From JAKIVR01 sp035933635 (lineage in GTDB: Archaea > Thermoplasmatota > Thermoplasmata > Lutacidiplasmatales > UBA184), in contig DASYYY010000022.1 in the NCBI GenBank assembly GCA_035933635.1, forward strand, positions 124,001 to 188,000: a stretch of 64,000 bases of DNA. The letters are read 5' to 3'. A program made the translations under genes and the position numbers. This document shows positions 17,380-26,314 of this stretch, piece after piece; position 1 is the first letter of the stretch, and every line of letters starts with the position of its first letter. The notes under the pieces are model-generated. The model had not been told where the DNA came from and did not search any database. It saw only the letters and a list, made by a program, of their open reading frames with translations.

Positions 17380-17937
17380 GTGGCGCGTCGCGCAGCGGCT
17401 CCCGTGAAGATCGGCATCACCGGGCTTCCGGGGTCGGGAAAGACGCAGACCCTGTTGCGCATCATCCAGCTCCTCGAACAGGAGGGGCTGCGGGTCGGCG
17501 GGATGATCACCGAGCCGATCGAAGAGAAGCACCACCGCTCGGGTTTCCAGATCACGAACTGGATCACCAAGGAGCACGAGGTGTTCGCCCACGAGACGCT
17601 GAAGTCGCGGGTCCGTTCGGGCCGCTACGGGGTCAACCTCTCGGCGCTCGAAGGGCTCGGCGTTCGCGCGCTCCAGATGGCCCGGGACGACGCCGACATC
17701 ATCGTCATCGACGAGGTCGGCAAGATGGAGGTCGAGTGCGAGACGTTCACCCAGAGCGTCGTCGACACGCTCGATGCCAGCAAGTCGATCGTGATGACCC
17801 TCCACAAGAAGTCGCGCAATCCGCTGCTCCAGGACATCCGACGGAGGGACGAGCTACGCCTGCTCGAAGTGACGCCCGTCAACAAGAATCTCCTCGCGTT
17901 CAAGATCGTCAAGTTGCTGACGGGCCGGGCGCACTGA
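17380..17937 (+). CDS. THEP1-family nucleoside-triphosphatase
   Basis: P-loop NTPase of the THEP1 family (broad NTP hydrolysis; biological role unclear). Walker A is GITGLPGSGKTQ, Walker B IIVIDEVGKME with the family-typical EVGKME, and the protein has 185 residues. Two GTG starts are possible, 17380 and 17404 (VKIGITGLPG). The earlier one is kept because a CTTATCG element lies about 40 nt before it. The stop overlaps the most likely start of the Trm1 gene. Confidence 0.88.
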   Translation: MARRAAAPVKIGITGLPGSGKTQTLLRIIQLLEQEGLRVGGMITEPIEEKHHRSGFQITNWITKEHEVFAHETLKSRVRSGRYGVNLSALEGLGVRALQMARDDADIIVIDEVGKMEVECETFTQSVVDTLDASKSIVMTLHKKSRNPLLQDIRRRDELRLLEVTPVNKNLLAFKIVKLLTGRAH

Positions 17938-19028
17938 ACGGAGTTCGCCGCGCCCGCGAAGGGGCCACCGAGCTCTGGTTGCCCCCCTCGCCCGGCGAAC
18001 GGGGTCCGGCGCCGCGGCGCGCCGTGTTCTACAACCGGGCGATGGCGCTCGACCGCGACCTCGGGGTCGCCGTACTCTCCGCCTGGGGCTCGGGCCGCGG
18101 ACGGCCAGGGCGGGGGTGGGAGATGTTGGCGGCTACCGGCGCACGCGGACTGCGGCTCCGCAATGAGACCGAGGCGCTCGGCGAACTGCACCTGACCGAG
18201 TGGAATCCGGAGGCATCGGAGGTACTGCGGTCCAACGCGGCCGGACTTTCGCTCGCCGGTGTGTCGGTCGAGGCCGCGGACGCACGGAAAGTTCCCGCGG
18301 CCGCGCCGTACGACTACGTCGATCTCGATCCGTTCGGTACTCCCGTGCCGTTCTTGGATGCGGCGCTCACCGCGCTCGCTCCGGAGGGACTCCTCGCCGT
18401 GACCGCGACCGACATGCCCGTGCTCGCGGGGGTCCAGCCGGGCGCGTGCAATCGCCGCTACGGTGCGGATCCCCTGCGCGGCCGCCTGGCTTCGGAGGCG
18501 GGGCTGCGCATTCTCCTGGCGCACGTGGTAGGGCGTGCGGCCGAGAAGGGGATCCAACTCCGCCCTGTGCTCTCTTACGTCCTGGACCATCACGTCAGAA
18601 TGTACCTGCGGCGCCGGGAAGAGCCGGTCGCGCCACCGATCGAGCAGGTGCCCAGTCCCCGATGCGCCTCCCCCCCGCTCCCGGGCGGTGGACCGTACGG
18701 GCCCCTGTGGGTCGGACCGCTCTTCGAGCAGGGGTTCGTCGCCCGTCTGCGGACCCCCACGAGCGCCGAATTGCCAGAGGCGCTCGACACACTGCTCCAA
18801 CGGTTCCGGGGAGAGTCGCTCGTCGATGTGCCGTTCTACTACGAGCCCAATCGCCTGGCGCACGCGACCGCCGTTCCAGAACCTCCCGGTCTCGAAGCGT
18901 TGTTCCGTGAGATCTCCGCCCGCGGATTCCGCGTCGCCCGGTGCCACGTCCAGCCGAGCGCCTTCCGGACGGACGCGCCGTATCCGGAGTTGGAATCGAT
19001 CGTCCGGCAGCTCGCCGGCGCCCGCTAA
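17934..19028 (+). CDS. trm1: tRNA (guanine26-N2)-dimethyltransferase Trm1
   Basis: Dimethylates G26 of tRNAs using SAM. Diagnostic segments: EGATELWLPP and RRAVFYNRAMALDRDLGVAV at the N-terminus, the motif LAATGARGLRLRNE, and DYVDLDPFGTPVPFLD with the DPFG active-site stretch near residue 125. The 364-residue length fits archaeal Trm1. The start is uncertain: the conserved N-terminus begins before any in-frame ATG, GTG or TTG. The only start-like codon in place is CTG 17934, overlapping the THEP1 stop as CTGA; a TTG at about 17979 would cut conserved residues. The stop overlaps the convergent helicase gene by 4 nt. Confidence 0.88.
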   Translation: MNGVRRAREGATELWLPPSPGERGPAPRRAVFYNRAMALDRDLGVAVLSAWGSGRGRPGRGWEMLAATGARGLRLRNETEALGELHLTEWNPEASEVLRSNAAGLSLAGVSVEAADARKVPAAAPYDYVDLDPFGTPVPFLDAALTALAPEGLLAVTATDMPVLAGVQPGACNRRYGADPLRGRLASEAGLRILLAHVVGRAAEKGIQLRPVLSYVLDHHVRMYLRRREEPVAPPIEQVPSPRCASPPLPGGGPYGPLWVGPLFEQGFVARLRTPTSAELPEALDTLLQRFRGESLVDVPFYYEPNRLAHATAVPEPPGLEALFREISARGFRVARCHVQPSAFRTDAPYPELESIVRQLAGAR

Positions 19029-21853
19029 TCCCAGAACGCTCGGGTCCGCGCGTACTTGCGCTCGGCCTTGAGGATCTCCGTGAGGAGCTCCTCGTCGCTG
19101 CGGTAGGGTCGCTGCAGGATCCGCCGGGCGGTGTCCGGCCCGATGCCCCGGCCCGCCAGGCAGAGCAGCGCCTTCTCGCCGTAGTGGGCGAGCAGCTCGG
19201 CCGAGGTGTACGCGGTGCGGATCAACGGCTCGAGCGAAGGGTTCGGTCTCCGGGCGCCGCGCTCGCCCTTCCACTTCTTCTTGGCATACCGTCCGATCCG
19301 GTCGATGTCCTCGGTGCGCCGGGGGGACAGGACGGCCGAAAGGGCGCCGTGGCAGATCTTGCAGGTGGCCCCCTTGTCCTTGGCGAACCGATCGGCGGTC
19401 ACCGAGCGAGTGAAGCCGCACCGCAGGCAGACCAGCGTCAACGACTCGGCCCGGAGACGCTCGCCGACCGCCTTCAGCAACGTGGGCGGCGGGGTGTCCG
19501 GGACCTCACGCCAGCGGAGCCGCTCGACCGGGAGGTCGCTCAGCGGGTTCGGGGCGATGACCCTCAGGGCGATGGTACCGTCGCGCAGCCGGGTGAGCAC
19601 CTCGGTGGCGTGGGCGAGGTCGAACCGGTCGTGGAGGGTCTTCTCCAGCGCCTCCTCCCCGAGCGGGGTGGTGCGGGAGGCTTCGATCAACGGCTCCAGG
19701 TCGCGGAGCGCCCTGGGGTCCGCCCCGACCGGCAACACTCCGAACTTGCGCGCCACCGTCAGGAACACGTAGCGGAATTCCGGGCTGGACGGCACGAGGT
19801 GCTCGACGAGGTGGCCGAGCCCCTCCGGCGGCAGGCGGATCGCCTCCATCAGCGTCTCTGGTGCGAGGGCCACGGGTAGCCCGAGCAGGATCCAGGTCGG
19901 CTCGGTGCCTAGGATCTCGACACGGCCTCCGGTGCGCGAGGTCAGCGATCCGGCGAGCGCCAGCGCGAGCGTGTCGTTGGTCTTGCTGCCGAAGCAGGCT
20001 CCGATGGCCACGATCCGACCGTGCAGGGTGACGGTGACGGTGCGGTCGTCGGCGACCTCTGCGACCCTCGCGGCCGCGCATCGGGCCGCGAGGCGTTCCC
20101 GGGCCGTCGGCAGCAGCGGGTACGGTCCGAGCTCTCCGGTCCGGCGAAGCCGTCCGATCTCCTGAGCGGCCTCGAACGGGACGGGCAGGTCCTCTCCCAC
20201 CCAGCGCGGCTCCTGCCCGATCTCCGTGACCGATTCGACGAGGAGCTCGTCGTCGCGGAACTCGACGACCCGCCAGGTCCGGCCCCGCAGGAGAAAGATC
20301 AGGTCGGGCTCGGCGAGCACTTGGGTGATGACGAACCGTTCGTCCAACGTGCCGATCGGCCGACGCGTCGCGATGTCGCGTAAGCGGTAGGTCTTCTGGT
20401 CGGGGATCAGCGAGAGGGTCGAGTAGAACCGAGCCAGCGTGCCGCGGGTCGGACGCAGGGTCTCGCCCTCCCGGCGCAGATTACCGAGGGTCCCGAGGTA
20501 CTCGACGAGCTCGTCCCACTCCTTGGCGCTGAGCCCGCCCGCGGCCAGCGCGCCCCGGAGCTCGTCGAAGAGCGGACGGACGTCCGCACTGCCCTGCGCC
20601 CGGAGGGCCGCCAGCACCTGCTGGGCGAGGGCAAGCCGGTTGCGCGTCCTCCAGACGGTGGGCTCGATTTCGCCGGCGAGCGCGCGTCGGGCGAGCACCG
20701 CGCCCTCCTCGAGGTCCTCGTCGTCGAGGGCGAGGAGCACCCCGTGCACCGTCCGGTCGAGCCGATGGCCGGATCGGCCGGCGCGCTGGAGAAGGCGCCC
20801 GGCCTGGTGGGGGGAGCCGAACTGGACGACGAGGTCGACCGAGCCGATGTCGAGCCCGAGCTCGAGCGAGCTCGTGGCGACCAGGCCGCGGAGCTTCCCC
20901 TCCCGGAACTCCTGCTCGGTCTCCTCACGGACCGCCCGGGAGAGCGAGCCATGATGGACCGCGACGGGCAGGTCGGGGGCGAGTCGGGCGAGGCGCGCGC
21001 CGAGGCCCTCTGCGGTGGGGCGGGTGTTGACGAAGATCAACGTCGTGCGATGGCGACGGACCTCCTCCTCCGCGGCGAGGAGGGCGCGGAGGTACGGTTC
21101 GTCCGCCTTGAGCTCGGCACGGAGGGCGGGGTCGACCTTCTCGGTCCCCTCCGCACCGGTACGGACCTCGAGGACGATCGCCCGGGATTGGCGCGCCACC
21201 GCGTATCGGGGTGAACGGGGCGGCGGTGCCAGGAACTGGGCGACCTCGGCGGGGTTCGATACGGTCGCCGAGAGGCCGATCCGCCGGATCCGCCGGCCGA
21301 CGAAAGCGTCGAGCCGCTCGAGCGTGACCCCCAGCTGGGCGCCCCGGTCCGAGGGGAACAGCTCGTGCACCTCGTCGACGACAACGGCCCGCAGCCCCCG
21401 GAGTCCCTCCCGGAGATTCTTGCCGACGAGGAGGATCTGGAGCGTCTCGGGCGTCGTGAGCAGAACATCGGGGGGTCGGCGCGACTGACGGGTGCGCTCC
21501 GCCGCCGGAGTGTCGCCGTGGCGCACGGCCGCGGTCAGCCCCGCGGCGCGCGCTAACTCGACGAACCGCACCTCGAGATCGCGGTTCAGCGCGCGCAAGG
21601 GGGTGACGTAGATCAGGAACGTCGGGGGGGTCGGGGCGTACAGCCTCTGGGAAAGCAGGGGAAGAAGCGCCGCCTCGGTCTTGCCGGTGCCCGTGGGCGC
21701 CACGAGCAGCGCATCGCCATCGCCCCCGGCCAGGAGCGGGAGCGCGAGCTTCTGGATCTCCGTCGGGGCGATGAAGCCCCGATCGGCGAGCGCCCTCAGG
21801 AGCTCCGGATGGACCCCCTCGAACAGCTCGGCGCGCAGTTCCGCCACGGCCAT
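19025..21853 (-). CDS. Lhr-type DEAD/DEAH-box helicase with C-terminal zinc motif
   Basis: Large ATP-dependent superfamily 2 helicase of the archaeal Lhr/ASH-like group, implicated in DNA repair. In the 942-residue protein: Q-like segment TEIQKLALPL, Walker A APTGTGKTEAALL, motif II DEVHELFPSD, motif III LSATVSNPAE, and motif VI RAGRSGHRLDR. A C-terminal extension follows with CLRCGFTRS...CKICHGALS (residues about 810-850), a probable zinc ribbon. Start ATG 21853 gives the conserved beginning LRAELFEGVHPELLRALADRGF; the frame stays open another 242 codons upstream but only antisense to other genes. Convergent with trm1 (4-nt overlap). Confidence 0.92.
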   Translation of the reverse strand: MAVAELRAELFEGVHPELLRALADRGFIAPTEIQKLALPLLAGGDGDALLVAPTGTGKTEAALLPLLSQRLYAPTPPTFLIYVTPLRALNRDLEVRFVELARAAGLTAAVRHGDTPAAERTRQSRRPPDVLLTTPETLQILLVGKNLREGLRGLRAVVVDEVHELFPSDRGAQLGVTLERLDAFVGRRIRRIGLSATVSNPAEVAQFLAPPPRSPRYAVARQSRAIVLEVRTGAEGTEKVDPALRAELKADEPYLRALLAAEEEVRRHRTTLIFVNTRPTAEGLGARLARLAPDLPVAVHHGSLSRAVREETEQEFREGKLRGLVATSSLELGLDIGSVDLVVQFGSPHQAGRLLQRAGRSGHRLDRTVHGVLLALDDEDLEEGAVLARRALAGEIEPTVWRTRNRLALAQQVLAALRAQGSADVRPLFDELRGALAAGGLSAKEWDELVEYLGTLGNLRREGETLRPTRGTLARFYSTLSLIPDQKTYRLRDIATRRPIGTLDERFVITQVLAEPDLIFLLRGRTWRVVEFRDDELLVESVTEIGQEPRWVGEDLPVPFEAAQEIGRLRRTGELGPYPLLPTARERLAARCAAARVAEVADDRTVTVTLHGRIVAIGACFGSKTNDTLALALAGSLTSRTGGRVEILGTEPTWILLGLPVALAPETLMEAIRLPPEGLGHLVEHLVPSSPEFRYVFLTVARKFGVLPVGADPRALRDLEPLIEASRTTPLGEEALEKTLHDRFDLAHATEVLTRLRDGTIALRVIAPNPLSDLPVERLRWREVPDTPPPTLLKAVGERLRAESLTLVCLRCGFTRSVTADRFAKDKGATCKICHGALSAVLSPRRTEDIDRIGRYAKKKWKGERGARRPNPSLEPLIRTAYTSAELLAHYGEKALLCLAGRGIGPDTARRILQRPYRSDEELLTEILKAERKYARTRAFWD

Positions 21854-21885
21854 TCGAGCCGGGTGCGACTCAAAACGCCCCCGGC

Positions 21886-22329
21886 TCAGACCGGAGCGAC
21901 GCTGCCGGGCTCGAGATCGAGCTTGCGCAGCCCGAGCGTCTCGTCCATGGTCCGGCCGAAGGTCCGCCCGGGGAAGGTCTCGACGTAGATCTCCGCGAGC
22001 ACGCTGACCCTCCCTTTGAGGAGGTGGCCCCCGACGACATGGTGGTCGGGCCCGGCGAGGGCGCCGTGAAGGTGGAGCGAGGGCGCACCGTCGACCTCCG
22101 CGATGCTCCCGTGGAGCGCGACCAGCTCGTGGGGGACCTCGAGGACGTGGGGGACGTACTCGCGTCCGTTCCAGTAGGCCGCGGTCGTGGGGGCCAGCAT
22201 CCCGATCCCCTCGACGACGACTCCGGCCCGGACCCCATGTCGGCGGGCAAAGTCGGCGAGCCGGTCGAAGATCTCCTCCCCCGCATCGAGCCGTAGCATC
22301 CAGCGCGTGCCCTCGTGTACTTCCTGCAC
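21886..22329 (-). CDS. PPC/DUF296 domain protein
   Basis: Small 147-residue protein of the PPC (plants and prokaryotes conserved, DUF296) family, which forms trimers and in plants is linked to AT-hook DNA-binding proteins; the prokaryotic role is unknown. Family blocks are present: RLDAGEEIFDRLADFARRHG, VVVEGIGMLAPTTAAYWNGR, then SLHLHGALAGPDHHVVGGHL with the conserved His residues, and AEIYVETFPGRTFGR. Start is GTG 22329 (VQEVHEGTRWMLRLDAGEE), since the ATG at M11 would remove conserved residues. Divergent from larE and 32 nt upstream of the helicase gene. Confidence 0.87.
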   Translation of the reverse strand: MQEVHEGTRWMLRLDAGEEIFDRLADFARRHGVRAGVVVEGIGMLAPTTAAYWNGREYVPHVLEVPHELVALHGSIAEVDGAPSLHLHGALAGPDHHVVGGHLLKGRVSVLAEIYVETFPGRTFGRTMDETLGLRKLDLEPGSVAPV

Positions 22330-22413
22330 GGGCGCACCAACTCCCCTCGGCGTAAGGAGCTTGGGGCACCCGTCCGGAAAACGGTAAGGTGCGGGTCCTC
22401 CTGCGCCGTCGCG

Positions 22414-23226
22414 ATGGAACTCCGACCGATCCACGGCCTCCCCGAGACTCCGCAGGCCGTGGTCGAACGCCTGCGGGCGGCGGGGCCGTCGATCGTGGCG
22501 CTGTCCGGGGGTGTGGACTCGGGGGTCGTGGCCCTGTTGGCGCACCGCGCGCTCGGCACGGAGGCACGCGCGGTGACATTGACCGGACCTTCCCTCCCGG
22601 CCGAGGAGCGCGCGATGGCGGGCGCGGTCGCCCGAGCGATCGGGATCGAACACGCCGAGATCCCGGTCGACCAGCTCTCCCGGGAGGAGTACCGATCGAA
22701 TCCGGAGAATCGCTGCTACTTTTGTCGCCAGGTCGAGACCACCGCGATCCGCCGGCTCGCGGCCGGCGTGGGCATCACCGTACTGCTGGACGGGGTCCAC
22801 CTCGACGACCTGGGCGACATCCGACCCGGGCTGAAGGCCATGGACGAGGCCGGATTCCGCCATCCGCTGCTCGAGGCCGGTTGGCGCAAGTCCGACGTTC
22901 GGGAGTGCGCCCGCAGCGTGGGATTGCCGAATTGGGACCGCCCGTCCAACGCCTGCTTGGCGAGCCGAGTGCGCCACGGCGAGTCGATCAGCGCCGCGTT
23001 GCTCGCCGCGGTCGACCGCGCGGAATCGGCGGTCCGGGGGTTCGGATTCCGCCGCGTGCGCGTCCGGGTCTCCGCCGGTGGCGCTCGAGTCGTCGTGGGG
23101 GCGGACGAGGTCGAACGCCTGATCGCACCCCCCACCGCGCAGCGGGTGGTCGATTCTCTGCTCACGATCGGATTCTCGGAGGTCACCCTCGATCCCGCCG
23201 GCTACGCTCCCCGACCGGGAGGTTGA
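22414..23226 (+). CDS. larE: LarE-type ATP-dependent sacrificial sulfur transferase
   Basis: PP-loop enzyme that in lactic acid bacteria transfers sulfur to the nickel-pincer nucleotide cofactor precursor. The PP-loop is ALSGGVDSGVVALLA (residues about 28-42). ENRCYFCRQVETTAIRRLAA is the LarE-specific block. PSNACLASRVRHGES carries the cysteine that corresponds in position to the sacrificial cysteine. At 270 residues it is full length. Start ATG 22414. LarB, LarC and the client LarA racemase are not in the window, so the physiological product is open. It is followed 5 nt later by uvrB. Confidence 0.88.
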   Translation: MELRPIHGLPETPQAVVERLRAAGPSIVALSGGVDSGVVALLAHRALGTEARAVTLTGPSLPAEERAMAGAVARAIGIEHAEIPVDQLSREEYRSNPENRCYFCRQVETTAIRRLAAGVGITVLLDGVHLDDLGDIRPGLKAMDEAGFRHPLLEAGWRKSDVRECARSVGLPNWDRPSNACLASRVRHGESISAALLAAVDRAESAVRGFGFRRVRVRVSAGGARVVVGADEVERLIAPPTAQRVVDSLLTIGFSEVTLDPAGYAPRPGG

Positions 23227-23231
23227 GGGCC

Positions 23232-25313
23232 GTGCCGGTCAAACGGACGAAGGCACCTACCCCGCGGCCCGAGCCGCGGGAGGCCTCCGATCGGCGGGCG
23301 AGTTCGGGGCAGTTCCAGCTTGAGACCGAGCTCACTCCCCAGGGGGACCAGCCCAAGGCGATCGAGGAGCTCGCGCGGCGCATCCGGGGAGGGGAGCGGT
23401 ACCAGACCCTCCTGGGGGTCACCGGTTCCGGCAAGACGTTCACGATGGCGGAGGTCGTCGAGCACCTCCAGCGACCCACCCTCGTGATCTCCCCGAACAA
23501 GACGCTGGCCGCGCAGCTGGTCAGCGAGTTCCGAGCCCTCTTCCCCCGGAACGCCGTCGAGTACTTCGTCAGCTACTACGACTACTACCAGCCCGAGGCC
23601 TATGTGCCCCAGATCGATCTCTACGTCGAGAAGGACGCGCAGATCAACGAGGAGATCGACAAGCTGCGGCATCGTGCGACCCAGGCGCTGCTGACGCGCC
23701 GCGACGTCCTCGTCGTTGCGAGCGTCAGCTGCATCTTCGGCCTCGGATCTCCGACCGACTACCAGAGCGGGGTCGTCGATATCGAGCGGGGCGCGACACT
23801 CTCCCGCCAGGAGCTGCTGCACAAGCTCGTCCACAGCCACTACGCCCGCAACGACGTCGAGCTCCAGCGGGGCCGATTCCGAGTCCGCGGCGGCACCATC
23901 GACGTGATGAGCAGCGGGGAGACCGTCCATCGGATCGTGCTCGAGGGCGACCGCGTCGCCGAGCTTGCCGAGCTCGACCCGACGACGCGCGAGGAGATCC
24001 GACCGCTCGAGCGTCTGTCGATCTTCCCGGCGAGCCACTTCCTGACGATGGACGAGCGGCGCGAGGAGGTGCTCCGTGCGATCAACACCGAGAAGGAGGA
24101 GCGGGTCGCCGAGCTGACCCGCCAGGGCCACGCGCTGGAGGCGCAGCGGCTCAAGAGCCGGACCGAGTACGACCTCGAGATGATCCGCGAGACCGGGACC
24201 TGTTCCGGGATCGAGAACTACTCGCGGCACTTCACCGGACGCAAGCCCGGCGAGCCGCCGTACACGCTGCTCGACTTCTTTCCCAAGGACCTGCTCGTAT
24301 TCCTGGACGAGTCGCACGTGACGCTGCCCCAGCTCCAGGGGATGTACCGCGGCGACCTCAGCCGCAAGGACAACCTCGTCGAGTTCGGCTGGCGGCTTCC
24401 CTCGTGCCGCGACAATCGGCCGCTCAAGTTCCCGGAGTTCCTGGCCCGGGTCCCCCAGCTCGTCTTCGTCAGCGCCACCCCCGCCAAGTTCGAGCGGGAG
24501 CACTCGAGCGCCATCGTCGAGCAGGTCATCCGGCCGACCGGCCTGGTCGACCCGCCGGTGGAGGTCCGACCGCTCGAAGGGCACATCGCCGACCTCGTCG
24601 GCGAGATCCGCACGGTCGTCGAGCGGGGCGAGCGGGCCCTCGTCACCACGCTGACCAAGCGCACCGCCGAGGACCTGGCCAACCACTTCGCCCAGCTGGG
24701 GATGAAGGTCCGCTACCTCCATTCCGATGTCGAGACGATGAAGCGGGTCGAGATCCTTCGGGACCTCCGGCTCGGCCGGTTCGACGTGCTGGTCGGGATC
24801 AACCTGCTGCGGGAAGGGCTCGACCTGCCCGAGGTCAGCCTGGTCGCCGTCCTCGACGCGGACAAGGAGGGCTACCTTCGCAGCGAGAGCGCGCTCATCC
24901 AGACCGTTGGTCGCGCCTCCCGCAACGTCCGCGGCAAGGCCATCCTCTACGCCGACCGGACCACCGGCTCGATGGAGCGCGCGATGAGCGAGATGCGCCG
25001 CCGGCGCGAACTCCAGCTTGCCTTCAACGCCGAGCACGGCATCGTGCCCGAGACGATCCGCAAGGAGGTCCGCTCCATCCTGGCCGAGGGGACCGACGCC
25101 GAATCCGGCGACCTGTCGACCTCCGGTCTGGGCAAGAAGTGGAAGGAGCGGCTACCGATGCTCCTCGCCAATCTCGAGGAGGAGATGCGGATCGCCGCCG
25201 AGCAGCTGGACTTCGAGGAGGCGGCGCGGATCCGGGACCGGATCCGTGAGCTCGAGCTTCGGGCGGGCCTAGCGGGGAGCCGTACCCCCGAGCGTGCCGG
25301 AACGACGGCCTGA
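23232..25313 (+). CDS. uvrB: Excinuclease ABC subunit UvrB
   Basis: DNA damage-verifying helicase-like subunit of bacterial nucleotide excision repair. Walker A is LGVTGSGKTFTMAEV; the beta-hairpin FVSYYDYYQPEAYVPQIDLY is intact; DESHVTLPQLQGMYRGD, SATPAKFEREHS and the C-terminal UVR motif for UvrC binding (NLEEEMRIAAEQLDFEEAAR) are all present. The 693-residue length is typical. Start is GTG 23232, with a basic leader of about 30 residues before the conserved LETELTPQGDQPKAIEEL. UvrABC occurs in only some archaea and is attributed to transfer from bacteria; uvrA and uvrC are not in this window. Confidence 0.97.
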   Translation: MPVKRTKAPTPRPEPREASDRRASSGQFQLETELTPQGDQPKAIEELARRIRGGERYQTLLGVTGSGKTFTMAEVVEHLQRPTLVISPNKTLAAQLVSEFRALFPRNAVEYFVSYYDYYQPEAYVPQIDLYVEKDAQINEEIDKLRHRATQALLTRRDVLVVASVSCIFGLGSPTDYQSGVVDIERGATLSRQELLHKLVHSHYARNDVELQRGRFRVRGGTIDVMSSGETVHRIVLEGDRVAELAELDPTTREEIRPLERLSIFPASHFLTMDERREEVLRAINTEKEERVAELTRQGHALEAQRLKSRTEYDLEMIRETGTCSGIENYSRHFTGRKPGEPPYTLLDFFPKDLLVFLDESHVTLPQLQGMYRGDLSRKDNLVEFGWRLPSCRDNRPLKFPEFLARVPQLVFVSATPAKFEREHSSAIVEQVIRPTGLVDPPVEVRPLEGHIADLVGEIRTVVERGERALVTTLTKRTAEDLANHFAQLGMKVRYLHSDVETMKRVEILRDLRLGRFDVLVGINLLREGLDLPEVSLVAVLDADKEGYLRSESALIQTVGRASRNVRGKAILYADRTTGSMERAMSEMRRRRELQLAFNAEHGIVPETIRKEVRSILAEGTDAESGDLSTSGLGKKWKERLPMLLANLEEEMRIAAEQLDFEEAARIRDRIRELELRAGLAGSRTPERAGTTA

Positions 25314-25414
25314 GGGGTCCCGGCGGCCAGGACGCCCCGGGATCGGTGCTGCGCCCCCTGTTCAGTTCGTTCGACCGGTCCGTTCGGTGTAGGGCGAGGA
25401 TCGCGCGAGCGCCC

Positions 25415-25420
25415 TTTATC
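25415..25420 (+). promoter_or_regulatory. TATA-like box for a leaderless regulator gene
   Basis: TTTATC lies 22-27 nt upstream of GTG 25442. At archaeal TATA-to-start spacing, transcription would begin on or next to the start codon, supporting that GTG as the initiation site. Confidence 0.55.
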
Positions 25421-25441
25421 CGACGCCTTCCATCGCGGGCC

Positions 25442-26314
25442 GTGCCCCGAGCTCCGCCACCTCGCCCGTCGGCCGGGTTGCCCGAGCTCCGCCGCTCGGG
25501 GACGGTCACCGAGCTGCTGTTCCTCTACGAGTGTGTGACCGACCCGCCGGCCCGACTCCAGCCCATCGGGGAGCGGCTGGGCGTCACGGTCCAGGCCGCC
25601 AGCCAGGCGTACCGCCGGCTCCGAGCGAGCGGGCTGGTCGAGTTCCGCGACGGCCGCTACCGTGCGACGGTGACCGGGATCGACTGGCTCCACCGAGCGC
25701 TGGGAGGCTTCCGCGACGACATCGAGGCGAGGCTCCGGCGGCTGCACGTGATCCGGAGCTCCCGGGCGGTCGCGCTCGGACCCCTCCGCAAGGGGGATCG
25801 GGTGGCGCTGGAGATGCAGGACGGCGTGCTCTCCGCCCGGCCCGGCCTTCGCGGGCGCTCGCTGGGTCGCGCCGCCGAGGACGCCGCGACCGGCGCACTG
25901 GTCGCGGTCGACCAGCTCGAGGGGATCGTTCCGATCCAGCGCGGTCGCATCCGCGTGCTCACGGTCGACCCGGGCCGGGTCGAGGAGGGCCCGCTCACCG
26001 CCGCGCTTCGGCGACAGCTCGACCACTCCGAACCCGGATTGCTCGCCGCGCAGGGGCTCGAGCCGTACCACCTCCTCCGTCGCGCCACCGACCGTCCCAT
26101 CGCCCGCTTCGCGGTCGGCGCGACCGCCGCCGAGGCCGCCGAGCTCGGGGTCAGCTCGACGGTCGTGGTGCTGGCCGACGATCTGCCCCGGTTCCTCGAA
26201 CAGTTCAGCGAACCGAACCCCCCCGCGATCGACGTCCGTCCCCTCGGCGCCGGGCCGATGGCCCGTCGCTCAGGGGGTCGGAGCGGGTCGAGCGGCCGCG
26301 AGCGCGACCGTTAG
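25442..26314 (+). CDS. Winged-helix transcriptional regulator with unknown effector domain
   Basis: A 290-residue archaeal regulator. The N-terminal winged HTH covers about residues 15-75 (TVTELLFLYECVTDPPARLQ, GVTVQAASQAYRRLRASGLV). The C-terminal part (about 100-270) contains SSRAVALGPLRKGDRVALEM and a barrel-like stretch, then an alpha/beta region ending VVVLADDLPRFLEQF. It matches a family of archaeal proteins I remember only as uncharacterised, so ligand and targets are unknown. The GTG start is supported by the TATA-like element. The C-terminus is Ser/Gly/Arg-rich and overlaps the convergent btuD gene by 45 bp. Confidence 0.75.
   Translation: MPRAPPPRPSAGLPELRRSGTVTELLFLYECVTDPPARLQPIGERLGVTVQAASQAYRRLRASGLVEFRDGRYRATVTGIDWLHRALGGFRDDIEARLRRLHVIRSSRAVALGPLRKGDRVALEMQDGVLSARPGLRGRSLGRAAEDAATGALVAVDQLEGIVPIQRGRIRVLTVDPGRVEEGPLTAALRRQLDHSEPGLLAAQGLEPYHLLRRATDRPIARFAVGATAAEAAELGVSSTVVVLADDLPRFLEQFSEPNPPAIDVRPLGAGPMARRSGGRSGSSGRERDR

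Noticed and set aside
21854..22579. N-terminal extension of the Lhr helicase frame
   Set aside because: It overlaps the PPC/DUF296 gene and lacks helicase features; the conserved protein starts at ATG 21853.
22389..23231. N-terminal extension of the uvrB frame
   Set aside because: It overlaps larE in another frame; UvrB homologues start close to GTG 23232.
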